Of a stretch of 10,705 nt of DNA, positions 1 through 7,277 are shown piece after piece. The translations under genes were made by a program, and so were the position numbers. The notes under the pieces were generated by a model. The model saw only the letters and a list, made by a program, of their open reading frames with translations, did not search any database and was not told the origin of the DNA. The stretch covers positions 1 to 10,705 of the forward strand of contig JAESTB010000265.1 of NCBI GenBank assembly GCA_016763815.1, read 5' to 3'. This DNA comes from Arenicella sp. (GTDB lineage: Bacteria; Pseudomonadota; Gammaproteobacteria; Arenicellales; Arenicellaceae). The first letter of the stretch is position 1. Every line of letters begins with the position of its first letter.

Positions 1-217
1 GCTTGCCTCCAATGACCACCATTTTTGCGTCTATGCTGGCCAAAGCAAGCTCTGGGGCCTTATCACCAACACGGAGATTTTGGTTCATCGCTAGGGCTCC
101 TGCCGGAGCTACCCGCTCAAACAACACCCCCACTTGGCGAGTCAGAGCAAAAATCACCACGCCCATTACCACCACCAAAACCCATAACACGATATTTGAA
201 ATTAAAAGTAAACTCAT
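1..217 (-). CDS. mauD: MauD-like thiol-disulfide protein, N-terminal part only
   Basis: The gene runs off the left edge, so only the first 72 residues are visible. The ATG is at 217-215, with a weak AGG-type ribosome site about 10 bases upstream. Residues 2-24 form one hydrophobic membrane anchor (MSLLLISNIVLWVLVVV). A segment close to the MauD family signature follows (FALTRQVGVLFERVAPAGA, residues 23-41), then the start of a thioredoxin-like fold (VGDKAPEL, about 50-57). The CxxC active site would lie outside the window. In the family, MauD works with MauE in the periplasm, forming or keeping correct the many disulfides of the TTQ-bearing light chain. It is the third gene of a minus-strand operon after the dehydrogenase large subunit and mauE. 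Family assignment is confident; substrate specificity is not visible. Confidence 0.85.
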   Translation of the reverse strand, partial: MSLLLISNIVLWVLVVVMGVVIFALTRQVGVLFERVAPAGALAMNQNLRVGDKAPELALASIDAKMVVIGGK

Positions 218-256
218 ACGCTATATACCTATTAAACGTGACCTTGCGAGTGATTC

Positions 257-388
257 CTAGAGACCGGATTGGCGCAAAGCTCGTATCTTTTGATGATTTA
301 TTATTAACTGCTCAGTACTCAAATAGACCAATCCTAGAACCAGGGCGGTCAGTAAAACTAAGGGCCATGCGACTAATTTCGCCGGTAG
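257..388 (-). pseudogene. Continuation of the mauE reading frame after its TAA stop
   Basis: In the same frame as mauE, 43 sense codons follow the TAA and end at a TAG (259-257). They begin LPAKLVAW, then give a hydrophobic stretch PLVLLTALVLGLVYL, then a polar tail STEQLIINHQKIRALRQSGL. This resembles the last membrane helix and tail of MauE proteins as I remember the family. With these codons the total is 184 residues, the usual family length, and the gap to mauD shrinks from 171 to 39 bases. No ATG or GTG with a ribosome site precedes the segment, so it is not a likely separate gene. I infer that it is the disconnected 3' end of mauE. Confidence 0.65.
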
Positions 389-811
389 TTAAACAAATGC
401 AGCGACTAACGCCAGAACAATCAGAATGACATTGCGAACCACCAGCCCACGCCCTACTGTCACTTTTCCACCAGGGCCAGCGCAGCCACAATCGATGTCT
501 GAGCGACCCTCTCTAATAATTTTAATAAAGGCGTATGCGTAAACTGACAAAACCACAGCGGCGACTATCAGTGATAAAAATTGGCTACGCGGCAAGATGA
601 TTAATACCGCAATACCAAGCTCTAAAGCACCAATCAAACCAACTAATCTAGCGGACCAAAGCCTAGGTGTGATGCCATAGTTAGCGATTGCTTCGCGGTA
701 ATACTCGGCATTCTCTGGGTTTAACTTACTCAGCCCTGCACCCAAAAAAATACCTGCAAGTAGCAACGCCGATGCCTGAGTAAGAACACTAAAGAGAGCA
801 ATACTAAACAT
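389..811 (-). CDS. mauE: MauE-like membrane protein, ended by an early in-frame stop
   Basis: The predicted product has 140 residues. Four hydrophobic segments are visible, at about 12-29, 52-75, 78-97 and 122-140. The family hallmark DIDCGC (Cys108 and Cys110) lies in a hydrophilic loop, followed by GRGLVVRN. MauE proteins are integral membrane partners of MauD needed to make the TTQ amine dehydrogenase light chain. The ATG overlaps the stop of the upstream large-subunit gene by one base (TAATG), has no clear ribosome site of its own, and is probably translated by coupling. MauE family members are usually about 180-190 residues. Here a TAA at 391-389 stops the frame, but the same frame stays open to 257 and would add a fifth hydrophobic helix (see next entry). 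The gene is either damaged, read through, or carries a sequence error. Family identity is confident; functional state is unknown. Confidence 0.8.
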   Translation of the reverse strand: MFSIALFSVLTQASALLLAGIFLGAGLSKLNPENAEYYREAIANYGITPRLWSARLVGLIGALELGIAVLIILPRSQFLSLIVAAVVLSVYAYAFIKIIREGRSDIDCGCAGPGGKVTVGRGLVVRNVILIVLALVAAFV

Positions 812-2097
812 TAGTAAGACTTGTGGTGCGACAATGGCGTGGTTTGGCCAAAATCCTTAATAGTGCGAATAAAGCTACCATCAAGTGCGTTAAATACATC
901 CAAATTAAGCTCGCCATTGGTAACCAGTAATAGCGGGCTTTCCCCACGTGTGACGGTTAACGATATTCCCCAATTTGGTAACTCAATTGACCGGATCAGT
1001 GTTTTCTTGATGGGGTCGTGCACACGCACTTGAGTACCGCCGTGCGTTTGTGTACCTTCAGCTCCATCGGGCTGAAAAATCGTATAGATAAGCCCGTCAT
1101 CATCACTGTCGTTCAAAACGATTCCGCTTGGGCGCCAGTTAGCCGATATATCTTGCTCAGAACGGGGGTCCCACTTGCCCAAATATTCCGCCGTATCTCC
1201 GGCCATATCAAAGCTATGCAATTCACCACTAAAACTCCAAAAGTACGCAACATCACCAATGTATATTGCATGCTCAAAGATAGGCGATAGGCTGGTGTCG
1301 AAAAATGGCTCGGAGCGCAGCTGAGACTTAAACGTACCGTCTTGGTTCAAACGTGTCGTTAGCATGGCGCCATTACTGCATAAAGACGCGACTGACCGAA
1401 CTCCAACCGGGTAATTAAGCACACAACCCGGTATTTCGATCTCTTCAACGATTTCCTGCGAATCCAGGTCAACCACGGTAAACGATGCCGCCGGGTCAAA
1501 ATTCGCTACAAAAAGAAACTTTTCATCCTGACTCAATGACACTGCATATTTTTCCGGTAGTGACTGTAGCCTATTGGCTTTCGGCCACACTATTTCCTTT
1601 TTAATGGTCAGCGTCTGCTTATCATAAATTGAGAGAACATCTTCTTTCGGCCCGCGGGTTCCGCGGCTGTGAAAGGTCTCGATGATATACAGTTCATCAC
1701 GTATTTTCGCTTGACCAAAATTGCCCAAAAAACTCTTATCTATAATGCCCTTAATACGCTTATTCGGGATACTTTCCGCAGCATCAATAATAATCATTTT
1801 ACCCGCCGCCATCGCAAAAAACGAAGCCTCATCGACCAACACCCATGTTTCTGGGTAGTTTCGAGGCAGGCGATTAACATTCCCTGTTTGCTCAATTTTA
1901 AGTGGCGGTAAACTACGATTGGGGCGAGTGATCGTGGTTTTTTTCTTAGCGTCCGCTCCGGTAATTTCCGGTTTAACCAGCGCATCTTTGTCAACGTTTG
2001 AAGAAGCGTTTACGGTAGAGGCGAGGCAGAACGTTACAGCAATGAGCATTAAAGCTGGCGTTAAAACCAGTTGCCTAATTTGGCGGATATTATTCAT
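811..2097 (-). CDS. TTQ-type amine dehydrogenase large (beta-propeller) subunit, MauB/AauB-like
   Basis: A periplasmic protein of 428 residues with a Sec signal peptide (hydrophobic 10-27, likely cleavage after VNA at 31). A polar linker of about 55 residues follows, then a seven-bladed beta-propeller of the methylamine/aralkylamine dehydrogenase heavy-chain family. Recognisable blocks are the ETFHSRGTRG segment (140-149) followed by DVLSIYDKQTLTIKKEI, a conserved Cys pair at 225 and 240 (EIPGC, SLCSNG), NWRPSG, and a late LLLVTNGELNLDVF blade. In this family the large subunit scaffolds the light chain that carries TTQ; the enzyme turns a primary amine into an aldehyde plus ammonia and passes electrons to a cupredoxin or cytochrome. 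Gene order large subunit-mauE-mauD matches known clusters. Methylamine and aromatic-amine enzymes cannot be told apart here. ATG at 2097 has a weak GTGAG upstream. Confidence 0.82.
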   Translation of the reverse strand: MNNIRQIRQLVLTPALMLIAVTFCLASTVNASSNVDKDALVKPEITGADAKKKTTITRPNRSLPPLKIEQTGNVNRLPRNYPETWVLVDEASFFAMAAGKMIIIDAAESIPNKRIKGIIDKSFLGNFGQAKIRDELYIIETFHSRGTRGPKEDVLSIYDKQTLTIKKEIVWPKANRLQSLPEKYAVSLSQDEKFLFVANFDPAASFTVVDLDSQEIVEEIEIPGCVLNYPVGVRSVASLCSNGAMLTTRLNQDGTFKSQLRSEPFFDTSLSPIFEHAIYIGDVAYFWSFSGELHSFDMAGDTAEYLGKWDPRSEQDISANWRPSGIVLNDSDDDGLIYTIFQPDGAEGTQTHGGTQVRVHDPIKKTLIRSIELPNWGISLTVTRGESPLLLVTNGELNLDVFNALDGSFIRTIKDFGQTTPLSHHKSY

Positions 2098-2178
2098 TTA
2101 ATAAACTCACAAGGTTGATTCACTAAGTTAGTTTAGCTCGTGCAAAAACATAAAAAAATCATCAATTAAGACGAGGCA

Positions 2179-2197
2179 ATGATGTGGTCTACATCAT
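2179..2197. promoter_or_regulatory. Candidate operator: 19-base inverted repeat upstream of the amine dehydrogenase gene
   Basis: ATGATGT and ACATCAT form a perfect 7-base inverted repeat around the 5-base centre GGTCT. It lies about 82-100 bases before the large-subunit ATG, where an activator could bind. Its right end is exactly the left copy of the ATCAT duplication that flanks the MITE-like element, so the element may have inserted at the edge of an existing operator. No convincing -35/-10 pair was found next to it. The binding role is inference from symmetry and position only. Confidence 0.35.
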
Positions 2198-2357
2198 GGG
2201 CCTGTCGGATAATGATTTGCGTTAGGAGAAAGTGGAAATTTTAGGCTGGTTTTTTGATCATTTGAGACGTAATGGCCATTCCATTGCTCGAAAACGATCG
2301 AAAAAATAGACAATAGTGGCGCTTTCGTACTAGCAAAATTCACTATCCGACAGATCC
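2198..2357. mobile_element. MITE-like or insertion-sequence remnant, 160 bases
   Basis: The two ends are inverted copies. 2198-2215 (GGGCCTGTCGGATAATGA) matches the reverse complement of 2340-2357 (GGATCTGTCGGATAGTGA) at 15 of 18 bases, with ten in a row identical (CTGTCGGATA). The match continues inward as TTTGC on both sides after a 2-base gap. Immediately outside lie direct copies of ATCAT (2193-2197 and 2358-2362), as expected for a 5-base target duplication. No open reading frame of useful size lies inside, so it would be non-autonomous. It sits between the receptor gene terminator and the amine dehydrogenase operon. The family of the parent transposase is not recognised. Two distant copies of a regulator site are an alternative, but would not explain the flanking duplication. 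Confidence 0.5.
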
Positions 2358-2376
2358 ATCATAGATTTATGTGCAT

Positions 2377-2408
2377 AAAAAATCCGGCCAGCGAACACTG
2401 ACCGGATT
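2377..2408 (-). terminator. Rho-independent terminator of the TonB-dependent receptor gene
   Basis: Read on the minus strand, AATCCGGTCAG (2408-2398) pairs with CTGGCCGGATT (2391-2381) through one G-U pair. This gives an 11-pair stem with a 6-base loop, followed by a run of six T (2382-2377). It begins 43 bases past the receptor stop codon. The opposite strand lacks an equally good T run, so action is mainly on minus-strand transcripts. It separates the receptor transcript from the amine dehydrogenase operon, which must then have its own promoter. Confidence 0.85.
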
Positions 2409-2451
2409 CTTTATAATTACAAAAGCATTAAGACCAAAACATTCAATGCAA

Positions 2452-4590
2452 TTACCAACTGTATTTCATTGATGCGCCAACCCAGCGTGGCGCGCCAAAG
2501 AATTGCTGGTTATAGCCACCTAAATCAGTGAAATCGAATGTGTAAACTAGATACTCTTTCTCGCCGACATTCTTCGCCCAAAGCGCAAGCTCTAGGTTTT
2601 CATCAGACGATGTCCAGCTTACCCGAGCATTCCAAACCGAATAGCCACCCTGGCGCGAGACGGGCTGATTAACCACGTCGAAGAAGTGTTCTGATTTATA
2701 ACTGCCATCTAGCTGATAGGCGATAGATGAACCAGACTTAAGTGTTTGATGATAGCGAGCCAATATATTTGCTGTGGTCTCTGGAGCGAGTACCAAGTTG
2801 CGGTCTTGTAACACACCAACCGGCGTTGAAATAGAGTCGATTTTCGTATCTAAAACACTTAGGCCAGCACTGATCAATAAATTGTCAGTAACGTTAGAAA
2901 CAATCTCTAACTCACCACCCAAAACGGTTACATCCGACGCATTTGAAATTGACGATGCGGCCGTTGCACTATTAAACGTTAAAGCCTGCAGGTCTTGGTA
3001 ATCATAATAGAACAATGCACCGTTCAAGCGAGTTCTGCCAAACGAGGTTTTCAAGCCAAATTCATAACTGGTTAGTGTTTCAGAATCGTACGACGAGCCA
3101 TCACCAAAACCAACATTAAAGCCGCCAGATTTAAAACCCCGTGCTACCGTTGTATAGATTGAGGTTGCATCAGAAAGGTCCCAGTCTAAGCCGACATTTC
3201 CAGAAAACGCATCATTTTCAAGTGAGTCGGTAATATTAAGCACTCGCTCAACGGCCGGGGCGCCTAGGGTTGTGGCGTCGACATCTTGCGAATATACGAA
3301 GTCTTTTTCTTCGTCAGTATAGCGAAGGCCTATGGTCAAACCCATTAACTCACTCAAGCGTAACTCTGCGCGACCAAATATGGCGGTGCTTGTTACATCC
3401 TGAGTATAATCGGTTTCAAGTAGGATATCGCCAATGCCACGAAGGTCTAGATCTTGCGCGCCTTTGATATCCGCGTCGTAGTAATAGGCACCTAAGGTAT
3501 AGATATTTTCGCCACGCTCAAGATCCAAACGAAATTCTTGGCTCACCTGCTCATGATCAACAATGAACGTAGGCTCTATGCCAGGAACCGGGCCTACATC
3601 GGTATCTTCTTCATGAGTTTTTTTAACACTCTCAAACGCGGTAATCGAGGTAAAACTAACTCCGTCTGCAATATCCCCTGTGACGACAAAAGATTGCCCA
3701 TTAGTTTCTATATCCAGCACGCCAACACGACTATATTCACCAGCATAGATATCACCGTCAGTGTCAATATAACCAAACAAATCACTTGTCACACCACCAA
3801 CGCCGTCGTTAGTCGCCTGATGCTGATATTGGGGAGCTACCGTGTCAGACTCGCCGCCATGTGCATTTAGGTTAAGCACCCAGTTATCATTAATGGTTGT
3901 TTCTAGCTGAACGCGGTACGCCAAGCTATTGGCTTCGTTTGCGTCGGGACCAATTCGATTCTTGACATAGCCATCGTGATCCTTTTTCGCCACCGCAATG
4001 CGCGCCGCCGTGTTCTTCCCTAGCGTAATATCTTGTGCCGCTTCGATCTCGACTAAAGAGTAATCGCCAACATTAAGCGACACATTACCTTCATTTTCGA
4101 AGCCCGGTTTTTTTGAAATAAAATGAATTAGCCCCCCAGTGCTATTACGTCCATAGAGAGTGCCTTGCGGGCCGCGCAGAACTTCAACGCGCTCCACATC
4201 AAACAATTGAAATGTCTGACCGGCAAGCGCGCCTAAATAAACTTCATCAACGTACAAGCTTACGGTACTCTCGTTATTGTCGTTGAAATCGTTAATGCCA
4301 ACACCGCGTAAAACCAGCGATGGGTTATTACCTTCGCCAACAGGAGTACCAATGCTTAAACTTGGGGTCTGAGCGGCGATATCGACACTATTGCTAAACC
4401 CCAATGCATCGATGTCATCACCACTGAACGCGGTAACGGAGAGATTAACATCGGACAAAGATTGCTCACGCTTCTGCGCTGTCACTATCAGCTCTTCCAA
4501 TACTTGTGCCGACGCCTGCGCAACAAAACCAAACGTTGTGGCACCTAAACTTAGCGCTGCGACTATCGTTGAAATTTTTCTCTTCTTCAT
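2452..4590 (-). CDS. TonB-dependent outer-membrane receptor
   Basis: The product has 712 residues from the preferred ATG at 4590. An AGAGG ribosome site (4603-4599) lies 8 bases before this ATG but only 2 bases before the alternative ATG at 4596. A signal peptide ends about ASA-28. A TonB-box-like stretch EELIVTAQ (32-39) follows, then a plug domain to about residue 165, containing SLVLRGVGIND, VSLYVDEVYLG and the conserved VERVEVLRGPQGTLYGRNSTGG. The rest is a 22-strand-type barrel ending in the aromatic residue Trp712, as outer-membrane proteins do. Such receptors use TonB-ExbBD energy to import siderophores, vitamins or, in many catabolic loci, organic substrates. Its position among catabolic enzymes, without siderophore genes nearby, suggests uptake of the growth substrate (inference). 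The LuxR-type gene lies just upstream on the same strand. Confidence 0.93.
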   Translation of the reverse strand: MKKRKISTIVAALSLGATTFGFVAQASAQVLEELIVTAQKREQSLSDVNLSVTAFSGDDIDALGFSNSVDIAAQTPSLSIGTPVGEGNNPSLVLRGVGINDFNDNNESTVSLYVDEVYLGALAGQTFQLFDVERVEVLRGPQGTLYGRNSTGGLIHFISKKPGFENEGNVSLNVGDYSLVEIEAAQDITLGKNTAARIAVAKKDHDGYVKNRIGPDANEANSLAYRVQLETTINDNWVLNLNAHGGESDTVAPQYQHQATNDGVGGVTSDLFGYIDTDGDIYAGEYSRVGVLDIETNGQSFVVTGDIADGVSFTSITAFESVKKTHEEDTDVGPVPGIEPTFIVDHEQVSQEFRLDLERGENIYTLGAYYYDADIKGAQDLDLRGIGDILLETDYTQDVTSTAIFGRAELRLSELMGLTIGLRYTDEEKDFVYSQDVDATTLGAPAVERVLNITDSLENDAFSGNVGLDWDLSDATSIYTTVARGFKSGGFNVGFGDGSSYDSETLTSYEFGLKTSFGRTRLNGALFYYDYQDLQALTFNSATAASSISNASDVTVLGGELEIVSNVTDNLLISAGLSVLDTKIDSISTPVGVLQDRNLVLAPETTANILARYHQTLKSGSSIAYQLDGSYKSEHFFDVVNQPVSRQGGYSVWNARVSWTSSDENLELALWAKNVGEKEYLVYTFDFTDLGGYNQQFFGAPRWVGASMKYSW

Positions 4591-4598
4591 TATCATGA

Positions 4599-4603
4599 CC
4601 TCT
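4599..4603 (-). promoter_or_regulatory. Ribosome binding site that decides the receptor start
   Basis: AGAGG on the minus strand lies 8 bases before the ATG at 4590, but only 2 before the ATG at 4596. This favours the second Met of the MIMKKRK stretch as the start. Confidence 0.65.
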
Positions 4604-4632
4604 GGGGGGTTATTAATTTGATAATTGAATAC

Positions 4633-4660
4633 TGATACACAATTGTGATTTTATGTATCA
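4633..4660. promoter_or_regulatory. Candidate operator: nested inverted repeats upstream of the receptor gene
   Basis: TGATACA (4633-4639) and TGTATCA (4654-4660) form a perfect 7-base inverted repeat with a 14-base spacer. The spacer region overlaps a perfect 10-base palindrome CACAATTGTG (4638-4647). A further repeat TCATC-N6-GATGA lies at 4658-4673. All are 43-85 bases upstream of the receptor start at 4590, in the 129-base gap after the LuxR-type gene. This is a plausible landing site for that regulator or another factor. Role inferred from symmetry and location only. Confidence 0.4.
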
Positions 4661-4719
4661 TCTTAAATGATGAAGGGGCTAACGCACAAAGAAAAACCTC
4701 ATAAACCATTGATTTTAAA

Positions 4720-5427
4720 TCATTTAAGCATAGTCATAAGCTTTGATATCAGTTCACTATTGGAGTGAACCCCAACTTTTGTGTAAATATTTTGCATATG
4801 AGTCCGCAAGGTTGGCATGCTAATTTTCAATTGCTTACTGAGAATTTTATTGCTCGCTCCGGTGAGCGCCAGCTCAACCACGTCTAATTCTCGGACCGTT
4901 AAATCATAGGTTGCCGACAAGCTTGTTCGATCATGAACACGCTTTGGCAAGTACACATTACTTAAACTATATTGAATAAACGGCTGAATTTTTATTAATA
5001 GTTGAGTCTCTCGCTCGGTGAAAAACTGTAAAGGGTCATTTCTCAACAATGTGAGCACCGCAATAATTCTCCCTTCTTGACGAAAGAAAACATCGGCATC
5101 GTGAAAATAGCCACCGGGTTTAAAAAACTCTTGGAAAATTCGAGTTTTCTGCCAGGCAAAGTCTGTCATCAACATTGAATTGGTAACAACCAGCGTGTCT
5201 TTATCTTCGAAATTAGTCGGGTGCATTGGGTCGAACTGCCAGAATTTTCGAGCATAGCGCTCTGTCATCTGGTCAACGTTCGAACCAAAACCCGCGTCTT
5301 GATTAAGGTCAATGTGCGGCACGTATATATTAAAACGGATGGCGTCTACTGGCAGTAGACGCTGAACCAAACCAAACAACTCTATCTGAAAATCTTCTGT
5401 TATTCCTGATTTACTGAAATCGCTCAT
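4720..5427 (-). CDS. LuxR-family transcriptional regulator
   Basis: The product has 235 residues. The C-terminal part (about 174-235) is a clear LuxR/FixJ helix-turn-helix: LTVRELDVVELALTGASNK, then the recognition region SMPTLRTHMQNIYTKVGV. The N-terminal 160 residues resemble no domain I can name with certainty. They lack a response-regulator phosphoacceptor pattern and the tryptophan-rich acyl-homoserine-lactone pocket signature, so this may be a ligand-sensing LuxR of another kind. It lies between the aldehyde dehydrogenase (76 bases away) and the receptor gene (129 bases away), all on the minus strand, suggesting local control of the receptor and perhaps of the amine genes (inference). 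The ATG at 5427 has no clear ribosome site; the upstream stretch is A/T rich. Confidence 0.85.
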   Translation of the reverse strand: MSDFSKSGITEDFQIELFGLVQRLLPVDAIRFNIYVPHIDLNQDAGFGSNVDQMTERYARKFWQFDPMHPTNFEDKDTLVVTNSMLMTDFAWQKTRIFQEFFKPGGYFHDADVFFRQEGRIIAVLTLLRNDPLQFFTERETQLLIKIQPFIQYSLSNVYLPKRVHDRTSLSATYDLTVRELDVVELALTGASNKILSKQLKISMPTLRTHMQNIYTKVGVHSNSELISKLMTMLK

Positions 5428-5464
5428 AATTAATATTAGTAAGGCATTGGTTACAATTAAACAA

Positions 5465-5477
5465 TAGCTTTAAGCTA
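5465..5477. repeat. Small palindrome between aldehyde dehydrogenase and luxR-type genes
   Basis: TAGCTTTAAGCTA is a perfect 6-1-6 inverted repeat in the 76-base gap upstream of the luxR-type gene. It is too A/T rich and lacks a proper T run for a convincing terminator. It could be an operator for autoregulation, but there is no support beyond symmetry. Confidence 0.25.
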
Positions 5478-5503
5478 AAAATTGCAACTCAAAGCCCCTC
5501 GAT

Positions 5504-6928
5504 CTATAGTTTTGCGATCTTAATAGTTTGAATAGACGTACACTCTTTTAGACCCTGCACACCAAATTCGACCCCGATTCCCGATTGCTTGACCCCACCG
5601 AAAGGCGCATCTGGCTGTACAGCGCCGTGATCGTTGATCCACACTGTACCGCATTCTAACCTACTCGCCACATCGGCTGCACGATCTAAGTCGTTTGACC
5701 AAACAGATCCCCCTAAACCAGCATCATTTCGATTTGCCCGCCTAATCACTTCATCCAAGTCAGAATACTTTATTACTGGCAATATAGGACCAAATTGCTC
5801 TTCGTCTACCACCCGGTCGCCGTCAGTTTGGTCGGCAATAATAGTAGGAGCATAAAAATAGCCAGGCCCATCAAGCTCTCGGCCTCCGGCTAAAATTACA
5901 CCTCTATTTTCACGAGCGCTTTCCACTAATGATTTAACAATGTGTAATTGTCTAGCGTTTTGTAGTGGCCCAAGATCAGAATCAGGATTCATGCCATTGC
6001 CCACCTTCACAGAATTCGCTATAGAAGCAAGGGCTTCACAGACTTCATCATACTGAGACTCATGAACGTATAAACGCTTTAATGCAGCACAGGTTTGGCC
6101 GTTATTATGAAACGCGACACCAAACAATTTGTCGGCAATCTCACTGACCTGAACATCGGGTAAAACGATGCCCGCGTCATTACCACCCAACTCTAATGTA
6201 AGACGCTTCAGGCTCGACGCTGACAACTCCATAATTTTCTTACCAGTCGGCGTTGATCCGGTGAAAATAATTTTATTGATATCACGATGCTCGCTGATGG
6301 CCGTTCCTACCTCAGTATCGCCATGGACTAAGTTTAGTACACCTGCGGGTAACACCGAATTGGCTAACTCTACAAACCTAGAGGTTGCCACAGGCGTATA
6401 GGGCGATGGCTTGATCAACACGGTATTTCCGGCGCGTAAAGCGGGGATAACATGCCAAATCGCGATCATTAGCGGCCAATTCCACGGTGTTATCGAGGCA
6501 ACTACCCCTAGAGGTTTACGGTGAACTTCCACCCTTGCCTCTTCGTTGTCTTGAATCACTTCAACAGGAAGATCAAAACTTGCTCCAACTTGGGTCCAAG
6601 CAATTGATCCCCCCAGCTCCATTCCAGACCCAATTCCGTTGAGTCCGTTCATGGGTTTGCCACTCTCCATTGTCACCAACTCCATCAGCTCATGCATGTT
6701 TGATTCAAGCAAACTAGCAACCTCAAGTAACTTTGCCTTTCGTTTTTCATCGCTCAAATTGCTCCACAATGGAAATGCACCGCGTGCAGACGAAACTGCC
6801 GCGTTAACCGTGTCTCGATCACCAAAATGACATTGAGCAAATACTTCCTCAGTCGCAGGGTTAATCACATCGACGACATTGTCTGATGTGTTAGGAACTC
6901 CATTTATTATCATTTTTGCTTGATGCAT
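5504..6928 (-). CDS. NAD(P)-dependent aldehyde dehydrogenase
   Basis: The product has 474 residues, the usual length of the cytosolic ALDH superfamily. Visible elements in order are TPWNWP with the oxyanion Asn150, LIKPS with Lys173 for cofactor binding, FTGSTPTGK (222-230), the general base Glu246 in LTLELGGND, and the catalytic nucleophile Cys280 in NNGQTCAALKRLYVHES. EEQFGPILPVIKYSD and the C-terminal PFGGVKQSGIGVEFG follow. The NGQTCAALKRLYVHES and VWINDHGAVQPDAPFGG blocks resemble the AldA-like (cd07106-type) branch as I recall it. It oxidises an aldehyde to a carboxylic acid; a natural role here would be to take the aldehyde released by the amine dehydrogenase (inference). The ATG at 6928 has an AAGAG ribosome site about 9 bases upstream. 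All catalytic residues are present. Confidence 0.93.
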   Translation of the reverse strand: MHQAKMIINGVPNTSDNVVDVINPATEEVFAQCHFGDRDTVNAAVSSARGAFPLWSNLSDEKRKAKLLEVASLLESNMHELMELVTMESGKPMNGLNGIGSGMELGGSIAWTQVGASFDLPVEVIQDNEEARVEVHRKPLGVVASITPWNWPLMIAIWHVIPALRAGNTVLIKPSPYTPVATSRFVELANSVLPAGVLNLVHGDTEVGTAISEHRDINKIIFTGSTPTGKKIMELSASSLKRLTLELGGNDAGIVLPDVQVSEIADKLFGVAFHNNGQTCAALKRLYVHESQYDEVCEALASIANSVKVGNGMNPDSDLGPLQNARQLHIVKSLVESARENRGVILAGGRELDGPGYFYAPTIIADQTDGDRVVDEEQFGPILPVIKYSDLDEVIRRANRNDAGLGGSVWSNDLDRAADVASRLECGTVWINDHGAVQPDAPFGGVKQSGIGVEFGVQGLKECTSIQTIKIAKL

Positions 6929-7004
6929 TGTAGGTCACTCTTTTATATCGCTTAATTAAAATTGAATAGCACCCTTTCGGCTGGCGCTATAGTCCTATGA
7001 AAAG

Positions 7005-7020
7005 CCTAACCATGGTTGGG
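7005..7020. promoter_or_regulatory. Candidate operator upstream of the aldehyde dehydrogenase gene
   Basis: CCTAACCATGGTTGGG is a 16-base palindrome with seven of eight pairs matching; its core AACCATGGTT is perfect. It lies 77-92 bases before the aldehyde dehydrogenase ATG. A regulator-binding role is inferred from position and symmetry. Confidence 0.35.
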
Positions 7021-7277
7021 CACTTGAACAATCATCTAATTTGTTGAGATAAACCACACCAGCAAACTCCCAGGGCTTTTCGACCCTAACGCTCAATTTG
7101 GTTTGAATGCTCAAAAACGATTACGATGCTTGATACAACAACCGCCAGCGGCCCTTATAGTTCGATGGAACACCCATTTCCGGTAATTTCTCAGCCGCGG
7201 AGCAACGGTAAGCTCTATCTGATGGTGATAAATGCATCCACTAAGCTCTGCAGAGGCGTTTAGCCTAGATAATCCGC

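Noticed and set aside
3..429. Plus-strand open frames over the mauD-mauE region
   Set aside because: They are antisense shadows; the minus-strand frames match the MauD and MauE families clearly.
5465..5477. Terminator of the aldehyde dehydrogenase gene
   Set aside because: The TAGCTTTAAGCTA hairpin is short and A/T rich, with a one-base loop and no proper T run, so transcription may continue into the luxR-type gene.
7121..7237. 38-codon minus-strand frame beginning MHLSPSDRAYRC
   Set aside because: It has no convincing ribosome site, no recognised family and a length expected by chance; it sits alone in a noncoding spacer.
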